Source: Planctomycetota bacterium (lineage in GTDB: Bacteria > Planctomycetota > Planctomycetia > Gemmatales > Gemmataceae). Taken from it: a stretch of 46,460 bases of DNA. The first letter of the stretch is position 1, and each line of letters begins with the position of its first letter. This document shows positions 33,553 to 43,048 of the stretch, one piece after another. The position numbers and the translations under genes were made by a program. The notes beneath the pieces were generated by a model. That model was not told the DNA's origin, made no database searches, and was given only the letters and a program-made list of their open reading frames with translations. The DNA lies in NCBI GenBank assembly GCA_009920765.1, contig RFZJ01000024.1, forward strand, positions 1-46,460, in the 5' to 3' direction.

Positions 33553-36102
33553 ATGTTTATTGTTGGTGGTCGCAGAAAATTCTTTCCAGAATTAGATTCA
33601 AAAGTACTATTCACGGTATTTACTTGTTTTGTTTTGTTTTATGTCAATAACAATGCTCAGGCAGAATCTGCGGATATACCTCCAAAAATAAAAAGTTTCA
33701 TTGTAAATCATTGCATTGATTGTCATTCAGGGGACAAACCCCGCGCAGCCTTGTCTCTCGAGGTTTCAAAACTTGACTTCTCCAATGCAGCCAAGCTCGA
33801 AAAACTCACCCGGGTTCACGACCGCATTCAAAATAATGAGATGCCACCTCCGAAGGAGGTTCAACCTTCAATTGCAGACCGGAAGGAATTTCTTTCTTGG
33901 ATTGATGGCAGGTTGAAGAAGTCATACATCGAAAGGCAGAGCTTGGAGGGGCGCGTTTTAGTTCGCAGATTAAATCGATCAGAGTATGAAAACACCCTTC
34001 ACGACCTTCTCGGAATTCAAATCCCCCTGAAAGACTTATTGCCAGAAGATAACCTTGTGGCCGGATTTGACAAAATCAGCAGTGGTCTGGAAATTTCTGC
34101 GACTCATCTAGTCCGATACCAAATTGCTGCGGACCGCGCACTTGAAGCATTGCTCCCAAATGATATCGTGCTGATGAAACCATTGATAAAACGCTGGAGT
34201 GGGAAAGAATTTCTGGAAAGCAGGCCCAAGCCTAATCGCCAGGGGACTGAGCCATTTGTTCGTTTTGAAGGTGATACGATTGTTTTGTGTGCAACCTTGT
34301 ATAAGCATGGAAGTGTGACCACGGTGCATACACCGCTTCCTGGAAGATATAAAATCCGTGCATCAGTTAGCGCACTAAACACCGAAGGAAAACCTATTCC
34401 AGTGCTTATGGGAAAAATAAGTTCCGATAGGTTTGCTCACGAAAAACTGGAGCATGTGATTTCTATCCAAGATGCTCCTGCAAATAAAAAGCGTGTTATT
34501 GAAGTTGAAGTTGGGTTGCCCCGTGGAGAACAAATTTATCTTGAAGGCATGGGATTACCTTTTTTTTCTGAATTAAAGAAACAATTAAAAGACCAACCTG
34601 TAGCGCCCGATTTTAATGGGCCAGGACTTGCAGTGGACTGGATAGAACTTGAAGGGCCATTGGATGCAGGCAGGGGTTACCAGCAGTTTTTTGGTGGTTT
34701 ACCTAGGGTGCCCAATCCTTTTTATGTCGATACACTTGCGGGAAAAACAATCAATACGGACTGGAGTAAATGGAACCCGGGAGAGTTTTCCAAGCCTCAC
34801 AACAGGCTAAGGATGATCTGCAAAGAACCTAAGGCTGAGGCTGTCCGATTGATCCGGGAATTCATTCCGCGTGCCTTTCGTAAAACTGTTTCTGAAGATT
34901 TATTGAGCACTTATATTGGTTCAGCCCACGACATGCTTGACAAAGGGGAGCCTCTCGAGGTTGTATTACCAAAGATTTACAAGTCAGTTCTATGTTCTCC
35001 CTACTTTTTGATGCTGATTGAAAACCCTGGGATGCTTGATGATTATGCACTGGCTTCAAGATTGTCCTATTTAATCTGGGATTCAATGCCTGATGATGAA
35101 TTGTTGGAAATTGCGAGGCGGGGTGAATTAATGAAACCTAATATCCTAAGGGAGCAAACCGAAAGGCTTTTGAAACATCCAAAATCAAATCGCTTTACAG
35201 AAAGCTTCACAGGCCAGTGGCTTGATCTTCGTAAAATCCATGAGATGAAACCCGACAACATGTATGGTGAATTCGATGACAAGCTAGCCTGGTCAATGCC
35301 CGAAGAAACTAAAAAATTCTTCCAGAAAGTATTGGATGAAAACCTTCCAGTATCCTCATTTTTCGATTCATCATGGACCATGCTGAATGAAAGGCTTGCA
35401 AGACATTATGGAATCGATGGGGTGGTTGGCATGGATTTACGGAAAGTTGAACTTCCTGCTGGGTCACACCGGGGAGGAATTATCACCCACGCAAGTGTTT
35501 TAAAGCTTTCCACGAATGCCACCTACACTTCTCCGGTTAAGCGGGGGGTGTGGGTGCTAGAACGAATTCTTGGGCTTCCTCCAGCGCCTCCGCCGCCCGA
35601 TGTTGCAGCCATTGAACCTGATATCAGGGGCGCTGTAACCATTCGTCAGCAACTTGAAAAACACAAGACGGTAGAGGTTTGCGCTTCCTGCCATGTCAAG
35701 ATTGATCCGCCCGGCTTTGCCTTGGAAAATTTTGATGTGATCGGGGGTTGGAGGGATTTTTACAGGACCAAGCAAGGCGGCGACGGTAATAAATATGTGG
35801 AATTGAAAAATTATCCCGGCCGAAAAGTCTGGATGGCAAAACCTGTTGAGGCTTCTGGCGACACCCATAAAGGCGAACATTTTTCAAACATTGATGATTA
35901 CAAAAAGATTGTTCTTCTGGATAACGATCAGATTGCCAGGAATCTTGCAGGAAAACTTCTGGTTTATTCAACCGGTGCTACATTGCAGTATTCGGATCGT
36001 GAGGTGATCGAGCAAATACTTGGTTTAACCAAGAAAGATAATCATGGTTTTCGTTCTTTAGTGCATGAAGTTGTACAAAGCAGAATTTTTAAGACCAAAT
36101 AA
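33553..36102 (+). CDS. DUF1592-type planctomycete cytochrome (PSCyt1/DUF1587/1592/1588/1585)
   Basis: This 849-residue exported protein (signal or membrane anchor at about 17-37) has a PSCyt1-type heme motif, CIDCH, at 54-58. The DUF1587 segment RLNRSEYENTLHDLLG lies at about 139-154. A central ~200-residue beta region follows, then the DUF1595/DUF1592 helical part with LASRLSYLIWDSMPDDEL. The DUF1588 heme motif is CASCH (710-714) in CHVKIDPPGFALENFD, and a C-terminal DUF1585 segment ends the protein. Two CxxCH motifs indicate a possible diheme protein with a peroxidase-like or electron-transfer role, which is unproven. AAGGAA precedes the start. The DUF1552 gene starts 13 nt after the stop. 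Confidence 0.9.
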   Translation: MFIVGGRRKFFPELDSKVLFTVFTCFVLFYVNNNAQAESADIPPKIKSFIVNHCIDCHSGDKPRAALSLEVSKLDFSNAAKLEKLTRVHDRIQNNEMPPPKEVQPSIADRKEFLSWIDGRLKKSYIERQSLEGRVLVRRLNRSEYENTLHDLLGIQIPLKDLLPEDNLVAGFDKISSGLEISATHLVRYQIAADRALEALLPNDIVLMKPLIKRWSGKEFLESRPKPNRQGTEPFVRFEGDTIVLCATLYKHGSVTTVHTPLPGRYKIRASVSALNTEGKPIPVLMGKISSDRFAHEKLEHVISIQDAPANKKRVIEVEVGLPRGEQIYLEGMGLPFFSELKKQLKDQPVAPDFNGPGLAVDWIELEGPLDAGRGYQQFFGGLPRVPNPFYVDTLAGKTINTDWSKWNPGEFSKPHNRLRMICKEPKAEAVRLIREFIPRAFRKTVSEDLLSTYIGSAHDMLDKGEPLEVVLPKIYKSVLCSPYFLMLIENPGMLDDYALASRLSYLIWDSMPDDELLEIARRGELMKPNILREQTERLLKHPKSNRFTESFTGQWLDLRKIHEMKPDNMYGEFDDKLAWSMPEETKKFFQKVLDENLPVSSFFDSSWTMLNERLARHYGIDGVVGMDLRKVELPAGSHRGGIITHASVLKLSTNATYTSPVKRGVWVLERILGLPPAPPPPDVAAIEPDIRGAVTIRQQLEKHKTVEVCASCHVKIDPPGFALENFDVIGGWRDFYRTKQGGDGNKYVELKNYPGRKVWMAKPVEASGDTHKGEHFSNIDDYKKIVLLDNDQIARNLAGKLLVYSTGATLQYSDREVIEQILGLTKKDNHGFRSLVHEVVQSRIFKTK

Positions 36103-36115
36103 AAAGGGATAACAA

Positions 36116-37387
36116 ATGCCAAAGCTTACGCGTCGTTCTTTTATCAAGGCGGGTGCTGTATCTTTAAGTCTGCCATTACTTGATGCTATGGTGTCGGAAA
36201 AAACAACTGCTGGGACAAAACCTGAATCTGGCATTCCCAACCGCATGGTATTGATCCACCGCCCCCTTGGAACCTATCACCCTTTTCTAGTACCTGAAAA
36301 AACAGGGCTGGATTACGAACCTACAAGGTATCTCAAACCCTTACAAGCTCACAAAAAACATCTTACCCTGATTTCAGGAATATCGCACAAGGGTTACCCC
36401 AATTCCCACCATACTGAATCTGCAATGTTTACCGGTGTTTCTCCGGAAGGGTTGGCTCGTGCGGATGATATCCATAACACCATTTCAATTGATCAATTGA
36501 TTGCCGAAAAATTCGGTAACCAGACAAGGGTTCCAGGGCTTACCCTTAATACCGCTAATTGTGCTTCACTTTCCTGGAATAGGAAGGGGGTTCCCGTGCC
36601 CTGGGAAAGAAGCAAAGCAAATTTGTTCCGAAGGTTGTTTATTGATGGGACGCCAGAAGAAATAGCCAGGGAAATCAAAAGGTTGGAATATGGCAGAAGT
36701 ATTCTAGATGGCATGAGAAACCAATTGAAAACCTTGAGTGCAAAGCTGGGTTCTGCTGATAAGGAAAGACTCGAGCTTTTGGAATCTTCAATTCGTGAAG
36801 CGGAAAAAATGTTGTTGCAGGATGAGGCCTGGGTGTCCAAGCCCAAACCCAAGGTAGAAGCAACTATAAGGCAGTTTGAGCAATCAGAGCATTGGGTTGC
36901 CAGCCAGCAGCAATGGTATAGTTTGATCCACCTTGCATTGCAGACAGATTCAACCCGGGTGGTTGTATTGGGATTGGGCGAGCAAGGGCAGCAAAATATC
37001 CCTGATCTTAACATTGGTCATCATGATGCTTCACATCACGGGAAAGACCCTGCAAAAATTGAGCAATTTGCTCGCTACGAGGAAAAAGAATACCAGACCT
37101 TTGCAGGATTTCTGGATAAGCTTGTGGCTACAAATGAGGCGGGAAAAAATTTGCTGGATAGCACACAAGTACTTATTGCAAGTAGTTTGGGGGATGCGTC
37201 TGCCCATTCATCAGATAATCTACCGGTGTTTCTTGCGGGGGGTGGATTCAAACACAAGGGGCACCTTGCGTTTGACCAGAAGAACAATTACCAACTGTCT
37301 AATCTTTATGTAAGGATGTTGCAAAAAATGGGCGTAGAGACAGAGAAATTTGGCGCAAGCACAGGGGTACTTGGTGATTTAGGTTGA
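36116..37387 (+). CDS. DUF1552 protein, Tat-exported
   Basis: This 423-residue protein has a Tat signal (LTRRSFIKAGAVSLSLPLLDA, residues 4-24, just outside a long hydrophobic core). It has the DUF1552 motifs HRPLGTYHPFL near residue 44, SGISHKGYPNSHHTESAMFTG, and a C-terminal SSLGDASAHSSDNLPVFLAGGG. DUF1552 and DUF1501 are distantly related by motif layout, and DUF1552 is the usual partner of DUF1592-type cytochromes, as seen here with a 13-nt gap and an AAGGGA ribosome site. The histidines in NSHHTE and SAHSSDN could bind metal. The enzymatic role is unknown. It ends 12 nt before the convergent YHYH-PEBP gene. Confidence 0.92.
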   Translation: MPKLTRRSFIKAGAVSLSLPLLDAMVSEKTTAGTKPESGIPNRMVLIHRPLGTYHPFLVPEKTGLDYEPTRYLKPLQAHKKHLTLISGISHKGYPNSHHTESAMFTGVSPEGLARADDIHNTISIDQLIAEKFGNQTRVPGLTLNTANCASLSWNRKGVPVPWERSKANLFRRLFIDGTPEEIAREIKRLEYGRSILDGMRNQLKTLSAKLGSADKERLELLESSIREAEKMLLQDEAWVSKPKPKVEATIRQFEQSEHWVASQQQWYSLIHLALQTDSTRVVVLGLGEQGQQNIPDLNIGHHDASHHGKDPAKIEQFARYEEKEYQTFAGFLDKLVATNEAGKNLLDSTQVLIASSLGDASAHSSDNLPVFLAGGGFKHKGHLAFDQKNNYQLSNLYVRMLQKMGVETEKFGASTGVLGDLG

Positions 37388-37399
37388 TCCTGATCAGCA

Positions 37400-39121
37400 T
37401 CACTTGCCTCGTTCGTAATTGTAGGTGAGAGTTGATTTTGCCAAAGTGATACCCTTGATGGCTGAAAGCAATTCTGCCCGTGTAACCTTCTCCTTGTTAA
37501 ACTTGGGTTCCTTGGATAAGGCATATATCGTGATGTTGTATCGTTTGATACCGGGGCCTTTGGATTTCATGGGGTCATAGCCTGTACGGTTTTTGTCATT
37601 AAACCCATCCTTGCCAATATTCATCGAATTCTTTGGCAAGCTATTAACCGAGGCAGGAATATTGTAAATAACCCAGTAGGATTTTTCATCGCCAGGCCCG
37701 GGAATGTGCCAAAGGGTAAGGGCATAAAACTTCGTTCCTTCGGGTGCGCCCTTCCATTCTAAAGGTGGGGAAACCCCTTCGCCATCGCCTGTGAATTCTT
37801 TGGGAAACGCCCCATCAGCTTTGAAGGCAGGGCTCGAAAGTTTAAAGGTTAAAGATTCAGGCACATCATCCTTGGTCACTTGTTTTTGATCAAAGTCATC
37901 CTTTTTCTTTTTGTCTTTGTCTTTGTCGTTTTTATCTTTCTTGTCCTTCTTATCCTTGTCTTTGTCATCTTGTTTATTGCGACTGCGATAAGTCTCGCTG
38001 GTTTCCTTGCCATTGGCATTTTGATAAACGAAGGAATAGGTGCCATCTTTATTGATGGTGTATTTCACCGCATTAGTTTTTCCTTGAAGATCGTACTTAA
38101 GGGTGTAGGTGTTTTTCTCATCATCTCTTATGAAGTCGGTGATTTTTGCACCTCGAAGTGGTTCGCCTGGTGGGCGTATCGGGTTATCCCGGGGTTGTGG
38201 ATCAACCCGATCGCCTCGAATATTGACGATGCCTTTCAACCCACCATTAATGTAAGGAAATTTTTTCGTGGAGTAATAGCGGTAGCCATCGTTTTCCATT
38301 CGGCCATTGAATTCATCGAGGTCGGTGGGTTCCTTACCTTCGGAATCCGTGTAGCCATAGATGGGAAAACCATCGAGGGCATAAGCGATGGGGTTGCCCT
38401 TGCCTGCCAGTTTTTGAAGATGAACGGGTGCAATGTGATAATGGTAATCATCGCCTTTGCCACAATGCCCGCCGAAGTCGTCAAGTTCGCCTGCAAGATA
38501 AGTGTCATCGCCCCGATTGTTGAGTGCATTAAAGATGGGTACGCCATTGATTGCCAAGGCGATAGCGCCACTATAAAGGGCCTTTTTCCCTGAGATGGGT
38601 TTTGCGGAAAGCTTGGGTCGAAGAGTAATGCGCCATGCGTTTGAGCCTTTGTAAGGTTGGGGGATGGGTACTTGTTGTTGCCAGGCTTGGATGCCAACCA
38701 TCATGGGGTGATCGGGAAACCCATTTGAGCCTACATAAAGATAGGAATCATCTTTACGAAGTTCGAGAGAGCTTTGATACGGTTCAAAATGTTTCATGAT
38801 CTCTGAAGGTGGCGAGGTGTCCTTGGCTTCTTCGGTGAAGCATCCAAACAGGCATACCATCAAGAACGCAATCACAACCGTCATGGGATTTAATAGGTTA
38901 TTTGCCTTACATACCTTCATCATTGCGATGAGTAAAATGAGAGCAAATAAAGTTGCAAGGAAGATAGTGGAAGCGTTTAGGGATGCGTTGGATGTCGCAT
39001 CAAAGTTTGGCAGGTAAGAAAGTTCGTTAAAGTTGATGGGATGGCCATCATGCGCAAGAACCTGGGCGGTTGGAATGATGAACAGTAAGAATGAGAATAT
39101 GAGGGTGGGGTAATGTATCAT
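37400..39121 (-). CDS. YHYH-domain / PEBP-like fusion with Lys-Asp linker
   Basis: The 573-residue form starts at the ATG at 39121, which gives the best signal peptide (MIHYPTLIFSFLLFIIPTAQ); a TTG at 39157 is 12 codons upstream. The N-terminal ~100 residues hold two further hydrophobic stretches, the last ending LMVCLFGC, which resembles a lipobox. The first domain is YHYH type, with DDYHYHIAPVH and ALDGFPIYGY. A run of about 30 Lys/Asp residues (about 382-412) joins it to a phosphatidylethanolamine-binding-like domain (KLSSPAFKADG, then GIKRYNITIYALS). The linker is low complexity, so its length may vary between strains. Function is unknown. The topology is uncertain: the protein may be a membrane or lipid-anchored periplasmic protein. 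Confidence 0.8.
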   Translation of the reverse strand: MIHYPTLIFSFLLFIIPTAQVLAHDGHPINFNELSYLPNFDATSNASLNASTIFLATLFALILLIAMMKVCKANNLLNPMTVVIAFLMVCLFGCFTEEAKDTSPPSEIMKHFEPYQSSLELRKDDSYLYVGSNGFPDHPMMVGIQAWQQQVPIPQPYKGSNAWRITLRPKLSAKPISGKKALYSGAIALAINGVPIFNALNNRGDDTYLAGELDDFGGHCGKGDDYHYHIAPVHLQKLAGKGNPIAYALDGFPIYGYTDSEGKEPTDLDEFNGRMENDGYRYYSTKKFPYINGGLKGIVNIRGDRVDPQPRDNPIRPPGEPLRGAKITDFIRDDEKNTYTLKYDLQGKTNAVKYTINKDGTYSFVYQNANGKETSETYRSRNKQDDKDKDKKDKKDKNDKDKDKKKKDDFDQKQVTKDDVPESLTFKLSSPAFKADGAFPKEFTGDGEGVSPPLEWKGAPEGTKFYALTLWHIPGPGDEKSYWVIYNIPASVNSLPKNSMNIGKDGFNDKNRTGYDPMKSKGPGIKRYNITIYALSKEPKFNKEKVTRAELLSAIKGITLAKSTLTYNYERGK

Positions 39122-39244
39122 GTCATGGATTTCCCTTAGAACCATTGGTTTAATCAAGCATTATAACTGCTGAAGATTAAGATGAGATTAAGTTTTTTGC
39201 AAGCGCATGAATAGTTGTATTTTCTTCTTTTTCAGGAAAGGATT

Positions 39245-39331
39245 ATGTTTGGCATCCAAAACTTTCTTTGGCTCCCTTTAAGAAGATGTTACCATGAGAT
39301 TCAATACTTTTATGTACAACGGAGATTGTAA
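39245..39331 (+). CDS. Candidate 28-codon leader ORF before the NHL gene
   Basis: An ATG at 39245, preceded by AGGAAAGGA (39234-39242), opens a 28-residue frame rich in aromatic and arginine residues (it includes NFLWLPLRR and QYFYVQRRL). It ends with TAA at 39329-39331, one base before the ATG of the NHL gene. The arrangement would suit translational coupling or a regulatory leader, but so short a frame can arise by chance. Confidence 0.3.
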   Translation: MFGIQNFLWLPLRRCYHEIQYFYVQRRL

Positions 39332-39332
39332 G

Positions 39333-40409
39333 ATGAATCGAGTTTTTGCAGTATTTGTGAGTCTCTTTTTTCTTTCCTGCGTAGCCAATGCCGCTAATGT
39401 TGAGACTTTTGCAGGTACTGGGGTTAAGGGATTTTCGGGTGATGGTGGCCCAGCTTCAAAGGCTCAGCTAAACAATCCTTTCCATATTGCGCGTGGTCCT
39501 GATGGTGCCCTTTATATATGCGATGTGGATAACCACAGGGTTCGCAAGGTTGCCAAGGATGGGATTATCACCACGGTTGCAGGAAGTGCCAAGAAGGGGT
39601 ATGCCGGCGATGGTGGCCCCGCAACTGCTGCGTCCCTAAACCAGCCTTATGAAATTGCCTGGGATAAAGCTGGGAATCTATTCTTTGTAGAAATCGGTAA
39701 TCATGTGGTACGCAGGGTGGATGCCAAAACTGGAATCATCAGCACGGTTGCGGGTACGGGAAAGGCGGGCTTTGCAGGTGATGGTGGTCCTGCTATCAAG
39801 GGTCAGCTTAGCGCACCACATAGCCTGGCTATCGATGCTGCTGATAATATTTTTGTATGCGACATCATCAATCATCGGCTTCGTAAGATTGACATGAAGA
39901 CCGGTGTGATTAGTACCTACGCGGGTAATGGTGAAAAAAAGACATCTCCTGATGGTTCGAAGATTGAAGGGTCTACCCTTTATGGACCCAGGGCTCTTTG
40001 TATTGCTCCAGATGGCATTTTCTGGCTTGCATTACGTGAAGGTAATGCGGTGCTTAAGCTTGATCCCAAGGGGGGCATTATTAATCATATTGCGGGCACG
40101 GGGAAATCTGGTTTCTCGGGGAATGGCGGGCCAGCCAAACTCGCTACCCTTGCTGGCCCCAAGGGTGTCAGCCTTGATGCATCTGGAAATGTTTATCTTG
40201 CAGATACGGAATCGCATTCCATCAGAATGATTGATATGAAAAAAGGAACATTGGAGCTATTGGTGGGTGATGGTAAAAAAGCAGATGGCCCGGATGGAGA
40301 CCCGCTTAAATGCAGGCTTGCGAGGCCGCATGGTGTTTTTGTTGATGCAGATGGTTCGGTATTTATTGGGGATAGCGAAAACCATCGGGTTAGGGTGCTT
40401 AAAAAATAG
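39333..40409 (+). CDS. Secreted NHL-repeat beta-propeller protein
   Basis: An earlier in-frame ATG at 39294 would add 13 polar residues before the signal; the ATG at 39333 has GGAGA at 39321-39325 and starts MNRVFAVFVSLFFLS directly, giving 358 residues. The mature part is a chain of NHL repeats. The motif AGTG-KGF-GDGGPA (with variants GFSGDGGPA and GYAGDGGPA) recurs about every 55-60 residues, each followed by P-x-x-I/L-A-x-D-x-x-G-x-L/I-F/Y-x-x-D and HRVRK. This predicts a six-bladed propeller of the kind that binds other proteins or carbohydrates outside the cell. No catalytic residues are obvious. The gene is divergent from the YHYH-PEBP fusion. Confidence 0.85.
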   Translation: MNRVFAVFVSLFFLSCVANAANVETFAGTGVKGFSGDGGPASKAQLNNPFHIARGPDGALYICDVDNHRVRKVAKDGIITTVAGSAKKGYAGDGGPATAASLNQPYEIAWDKAGNLFFVEIGNHVVRRVDAKTGIISTVAGTGKAGFAGDGGPAIKGQLSAPHSLAIDAADNIFVCDIINHRLRKIDMKTGVISTYAGNGEKKTSPDGSKIEGSTLYGPRALCIAPDGIFWLALREGNAVLKLDPKGGIINHIAGTGKSGFSGNGGPAKLATLAGPKGVSLDASGNVYLADTESHSIRMIDMKKGTLELLVGDGKKADGPDGDPLKCRLARPHGVFVDADGSVFIGDSENHRVRVLKK

Positions 40410-40515
40410 TGTTCCGGGCGAATAGGGGTATTCTAAAAAGTGTATCCTTGCGGTAATTTGTGATACCATACAATTGCAATGCTTGTTTTAAATCCCGCCA
40501 AGTTGGAGCTTCTTC

Positions 40516-43041
40516 ATGCAATTCGTTCTTCCATTTTTGTTGAGTGCTTTTGGCCTTGGATATGCTGCTGAATTGCCAGTTGATTTTAATCGGGATATCA
40601 GACCCATACTTTCAGAGAATTGTTTTTATTGCCATGGGCAGGATGGTAATAAACGCAAGGCAGATTTAAGGCTTGATCAAAAAGAATCTGCTCTCAAATC
40701 GGGTGCCATAGTTCCCAAGGATGGCGCCAGGAGCGAGTTGCTAAAAAGGATTCATTCGGATAAAGCTGATGAGTTGATGCCTCCTGCAAAATCGAATAGG
40801 CGACTCAACGCCGATCAGAAGAAGCTTCTCGAGCGCTGGATCAACCAAGGTGCGGAGTATAGTCCGCATTGGGCTTTTGTTGCACCAGTGCGCCCAACCG
40901 TTCCAACAGTAAAGGATAAAAGCTGGGTTCGTAACCCCATCGATGCCTTCGTGCTAGCAAAGCTTGAAGCTGCTGGCCTTGTGCCTTCTCCTGAAGCAGA
41001 CAAAGTTACCTTGATTAAAAGGCTTTCGATCGATCTTACCGGCTTGCCTCCTTCGCCCAAAGAAGTTGATGATTTCGTTGCCGATAAAACTGAAAAAGCT
41101 TATGAAGCCCTCGTGGATCGGCTGCTTGCCAGCAAGCATTATGGCGAGCGTATGGCTTTGGGTTGGCTTGATGCTGCCCGTTATGCAGATAGCAATGGCT
41201 TTCAGCAAGATGGCGATACCTGGCAATGGATCTGGCGTGATTGGGTTGTAAGGGCGTTCAATGATGATCTTCCTTTTGATCAGTTCACCATTTGGCAGCT
41301 TGCGGGTGATCTTCTTCCTGATGCCACCCAAGATCAAAAAATTGCAACTGGTTTCAATAGGAATCATCTGCTAAATGGTGAGGGTGGAGCCATTGCAGAA
41401 GAGCAACGCAATGTAATCTTGTTTGATCGCATGGATACCACTTCGACCACCTGGCTTGGTTTGACCATGGCTTGTGCGCAATGTCATGATCATAAGTATG
41501 ACCCCATCACACAGAAGGATTATTACAGTTTGATGGATGCGTTTAATCGGCTGCCTGAAAGTGGAACGCCCCAGTTCTTTTCATCACGCATCAGGGTGGC
41601 TGCACCATTTTTAGAGCTTCCTACAGAAGAAAATAAAGCCCAAATTGCAAGCTTTGAATCGATGATCAAGGCTGCAGAGGTTGATGCTAAAAAAGTAGTC
41701 GATGATGCTTACGAGAAATGGAGTAAGGAAGTGGTTGGGGACGTGAAAAAAGCGATGGAAAAAGGTATTCCAGAAAGCGTGCTCAAGATTTTGAAAAAGG
41801 TGGAAGCAGATCGCAGCGATGCAGAAAAGAAAGCCCTTGCTTTAGACCTCAGAAAGTACTTCGATGAAAAAGTAAAGGCCGGACTTACGGGTAAAGATGC
41901 TGCTGTAACCAAGCTGGAAGCTGTCAAAAAACAACTTAACGATTACAAGGGTGACAAGTTGCCGAGGGCAATGGTGATGAGCGATGCCAAGCCACGCGAA
42001 ACCAAAATCCTTGACCGGGGCGAGTATCTCAATCCCAAGGAAAAAGTTTCGTTCAACACGCCAGAGTTTCTGCCCAAGCTTCCTAAAGATGCACCTTTGA
42101 ATCGCTTAGGGCTGGCCCAATGGCTTGTTTCAAAAGATCATCCTTTGACTTCACGAGTTCAGGTCAACCGAATCTGGCAGCACTTCTTTGCCACCGGCTT
42201 GGTCAAGACTTCCGAAGATTTCGGGGTTCAAAGTGAGTTTCCCATTCATGGGGAATTATTGGATTGGCTTAGTGTTGAGTTTCGCGAGAAAGGCTGGCGA
42301 ACCAAAGCCTTCCAAAAGATGATTCTCACCAGTGCAACCTATAGGCAGGCAAGTAAGGGCACTGCACAGCATCGTGCTCTTGATCCTGAAAATAAGCTTT
42401 ATTCAAGGTCGGTAAGATTTCGCATGCCCTCACCGCTACTTAGGGATTGGGCCCTTGCAAGTTCTGGTTTGATCGATCTCAAAATAGGTGGAGCCCCTGT
42501 TTATCCTTATCAACCCGATGGTGTCTGGGAGGCACTTGCAATTACCAAGGAGCGCGACTTTACCTACCCCGCTTCTTCCGGGAAAGATCTTTACCGCCGA
42601 AGTTTATATACTTTCTGGCGCAGAACCGTTGGCCCTGCCAACATGTTTGATGCATCAAATCGCCAAACTTGTAGAGTCAGGCAATCCACTACCAGCACGC
42701 CATTGCATGCTCTTACGATGTTGAATGATCCAACCTGGGTGGAAGCTGCCCGTGTGTTGGCTCAAGAAAGTATGAAGGCGAATAAGGATATGGACGCAAG
42801 GCTTTTAGATGCGTTTCGTAAAGTGATTTGCAGAACGCCAACTGTTGAAGAAACTAGAATTCTAAGAAAAGCTTTTGAAAAACAAGAAGCAATTTACAAA
42901 GCCGACCCGATGGGGGCCAAGGCGTTTTTAACTGTCGGAAGTAGCAAACGGGATGAATCTTTAGAGTTGTCATCTCATGCAGGGTTAACTGCTGTTTGCC
43001 TTGCAATCATGAATTTAGATGAAGCAATGACAAGGGAATAA
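40516..43041 (+). CDS. PSCyt1-DUF1549-DUF1553 planctomycete cytochrome
   Basis: The third copy has 841 residues with a signal peptide (1-18), PSCyt1 CFYCH (36-40), and DUF1549 with CAQCHDHKYDP (320-330). A Lys/Asp/Glu-rich helical insert (about 370-485), probably a coiled coil, precedes DUF1553, which has VQVNRIWQHFFATGLV and FRMPSPLLRDWAL. A GGAG ribosome site precedes the ATG. Compared with the 1020-residue copy it has a charged helix but no CBM-like domain, and compared with the 739-residue copy it has a longer linker. The DUF1501 gene starts 7 nt after the stop, so the two should be cotranscribed. Confidence 0.9.
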   Translation: MQFVLPFLLSAFGLGYAAELPVDFNRDIRPILSENCFYCHGQDGNKRKADLRLDQKESALKSGAIVPKDGARSELLKRIHSDKADELMPPAKSNRRLNADQKKLLERWINQGAEYSPHWAFVAPVRPTVPTVKDKSWVRNPIDAFVLAKLEAAGLVPSPEADKVTLIKRLSIDLTGLPPSPKEVDDFVADKTEKAYEALVDRLLASKHYGERMALGWLDAARYADSNGFQQDGDTWQWIWRDWVVRAFNDDLPFDQFTIWQLAGDLLPDATQDQKIATGFNRNHLLNGEGGAIAEEQRNVILFDRMDTTSTTWLGLTMACAQCHDHKYDPITQKDYYSLMDAFNRLPESGTPQFFSSRIRVAAPFLELPTEENKAQIASFESMIKAAEVDAKKVVDDAYEKWSKEVVGDVKKAMEKGIPESVLKILKKVEADRSDAEKKALALDLRKYFDEKVKAGLTGKDAAVTKLEAVKKQLNDYKGDKLPRAMVMSDAKPRETKILDRGEYLNPKEKVSFNTPEFLPKLPKDAPLNRLGLAQWLVSKDHPLTSRVQVNRIWQHFFATGLVKTSEDFGVQSEFPIHGELLDWLSVEFREKGWRTKAFQKMILTSATYRQASKGTAQHRALDPENKLYSRSVRFRMPSPLLRDWALASSGLIDLKIGGAPVYPYQPDGVWEALAITKERDFTYPASSGKDLYRRSLYTFWRRTVGPANMFDASNRQTCRVRQSTTSTPLHALTMLNDPTWVEAARVLAQESMKANKDMDARLLDAFRKVICRTPTVEETRILRKAFEKQEAIYKADPMGAKAFLTVGSSKRDESLELSSHAGLTAVCLAIMNLDEAMTRE

Positions 43042-43048
43042 TCCAACT

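Noticed and set aside
37880..38593. A 237-residue plus-strand open frame, very hydrophobic, antisense to the YHYH-PEBP gene
   Set aside because: Its hydrophobic Val/Leu/Phe run is the complement of the Lys/Asp-rich linker codons on the minus strand. No ribosome site or recognisable domain; the minus-strand gene has two recognised domains.
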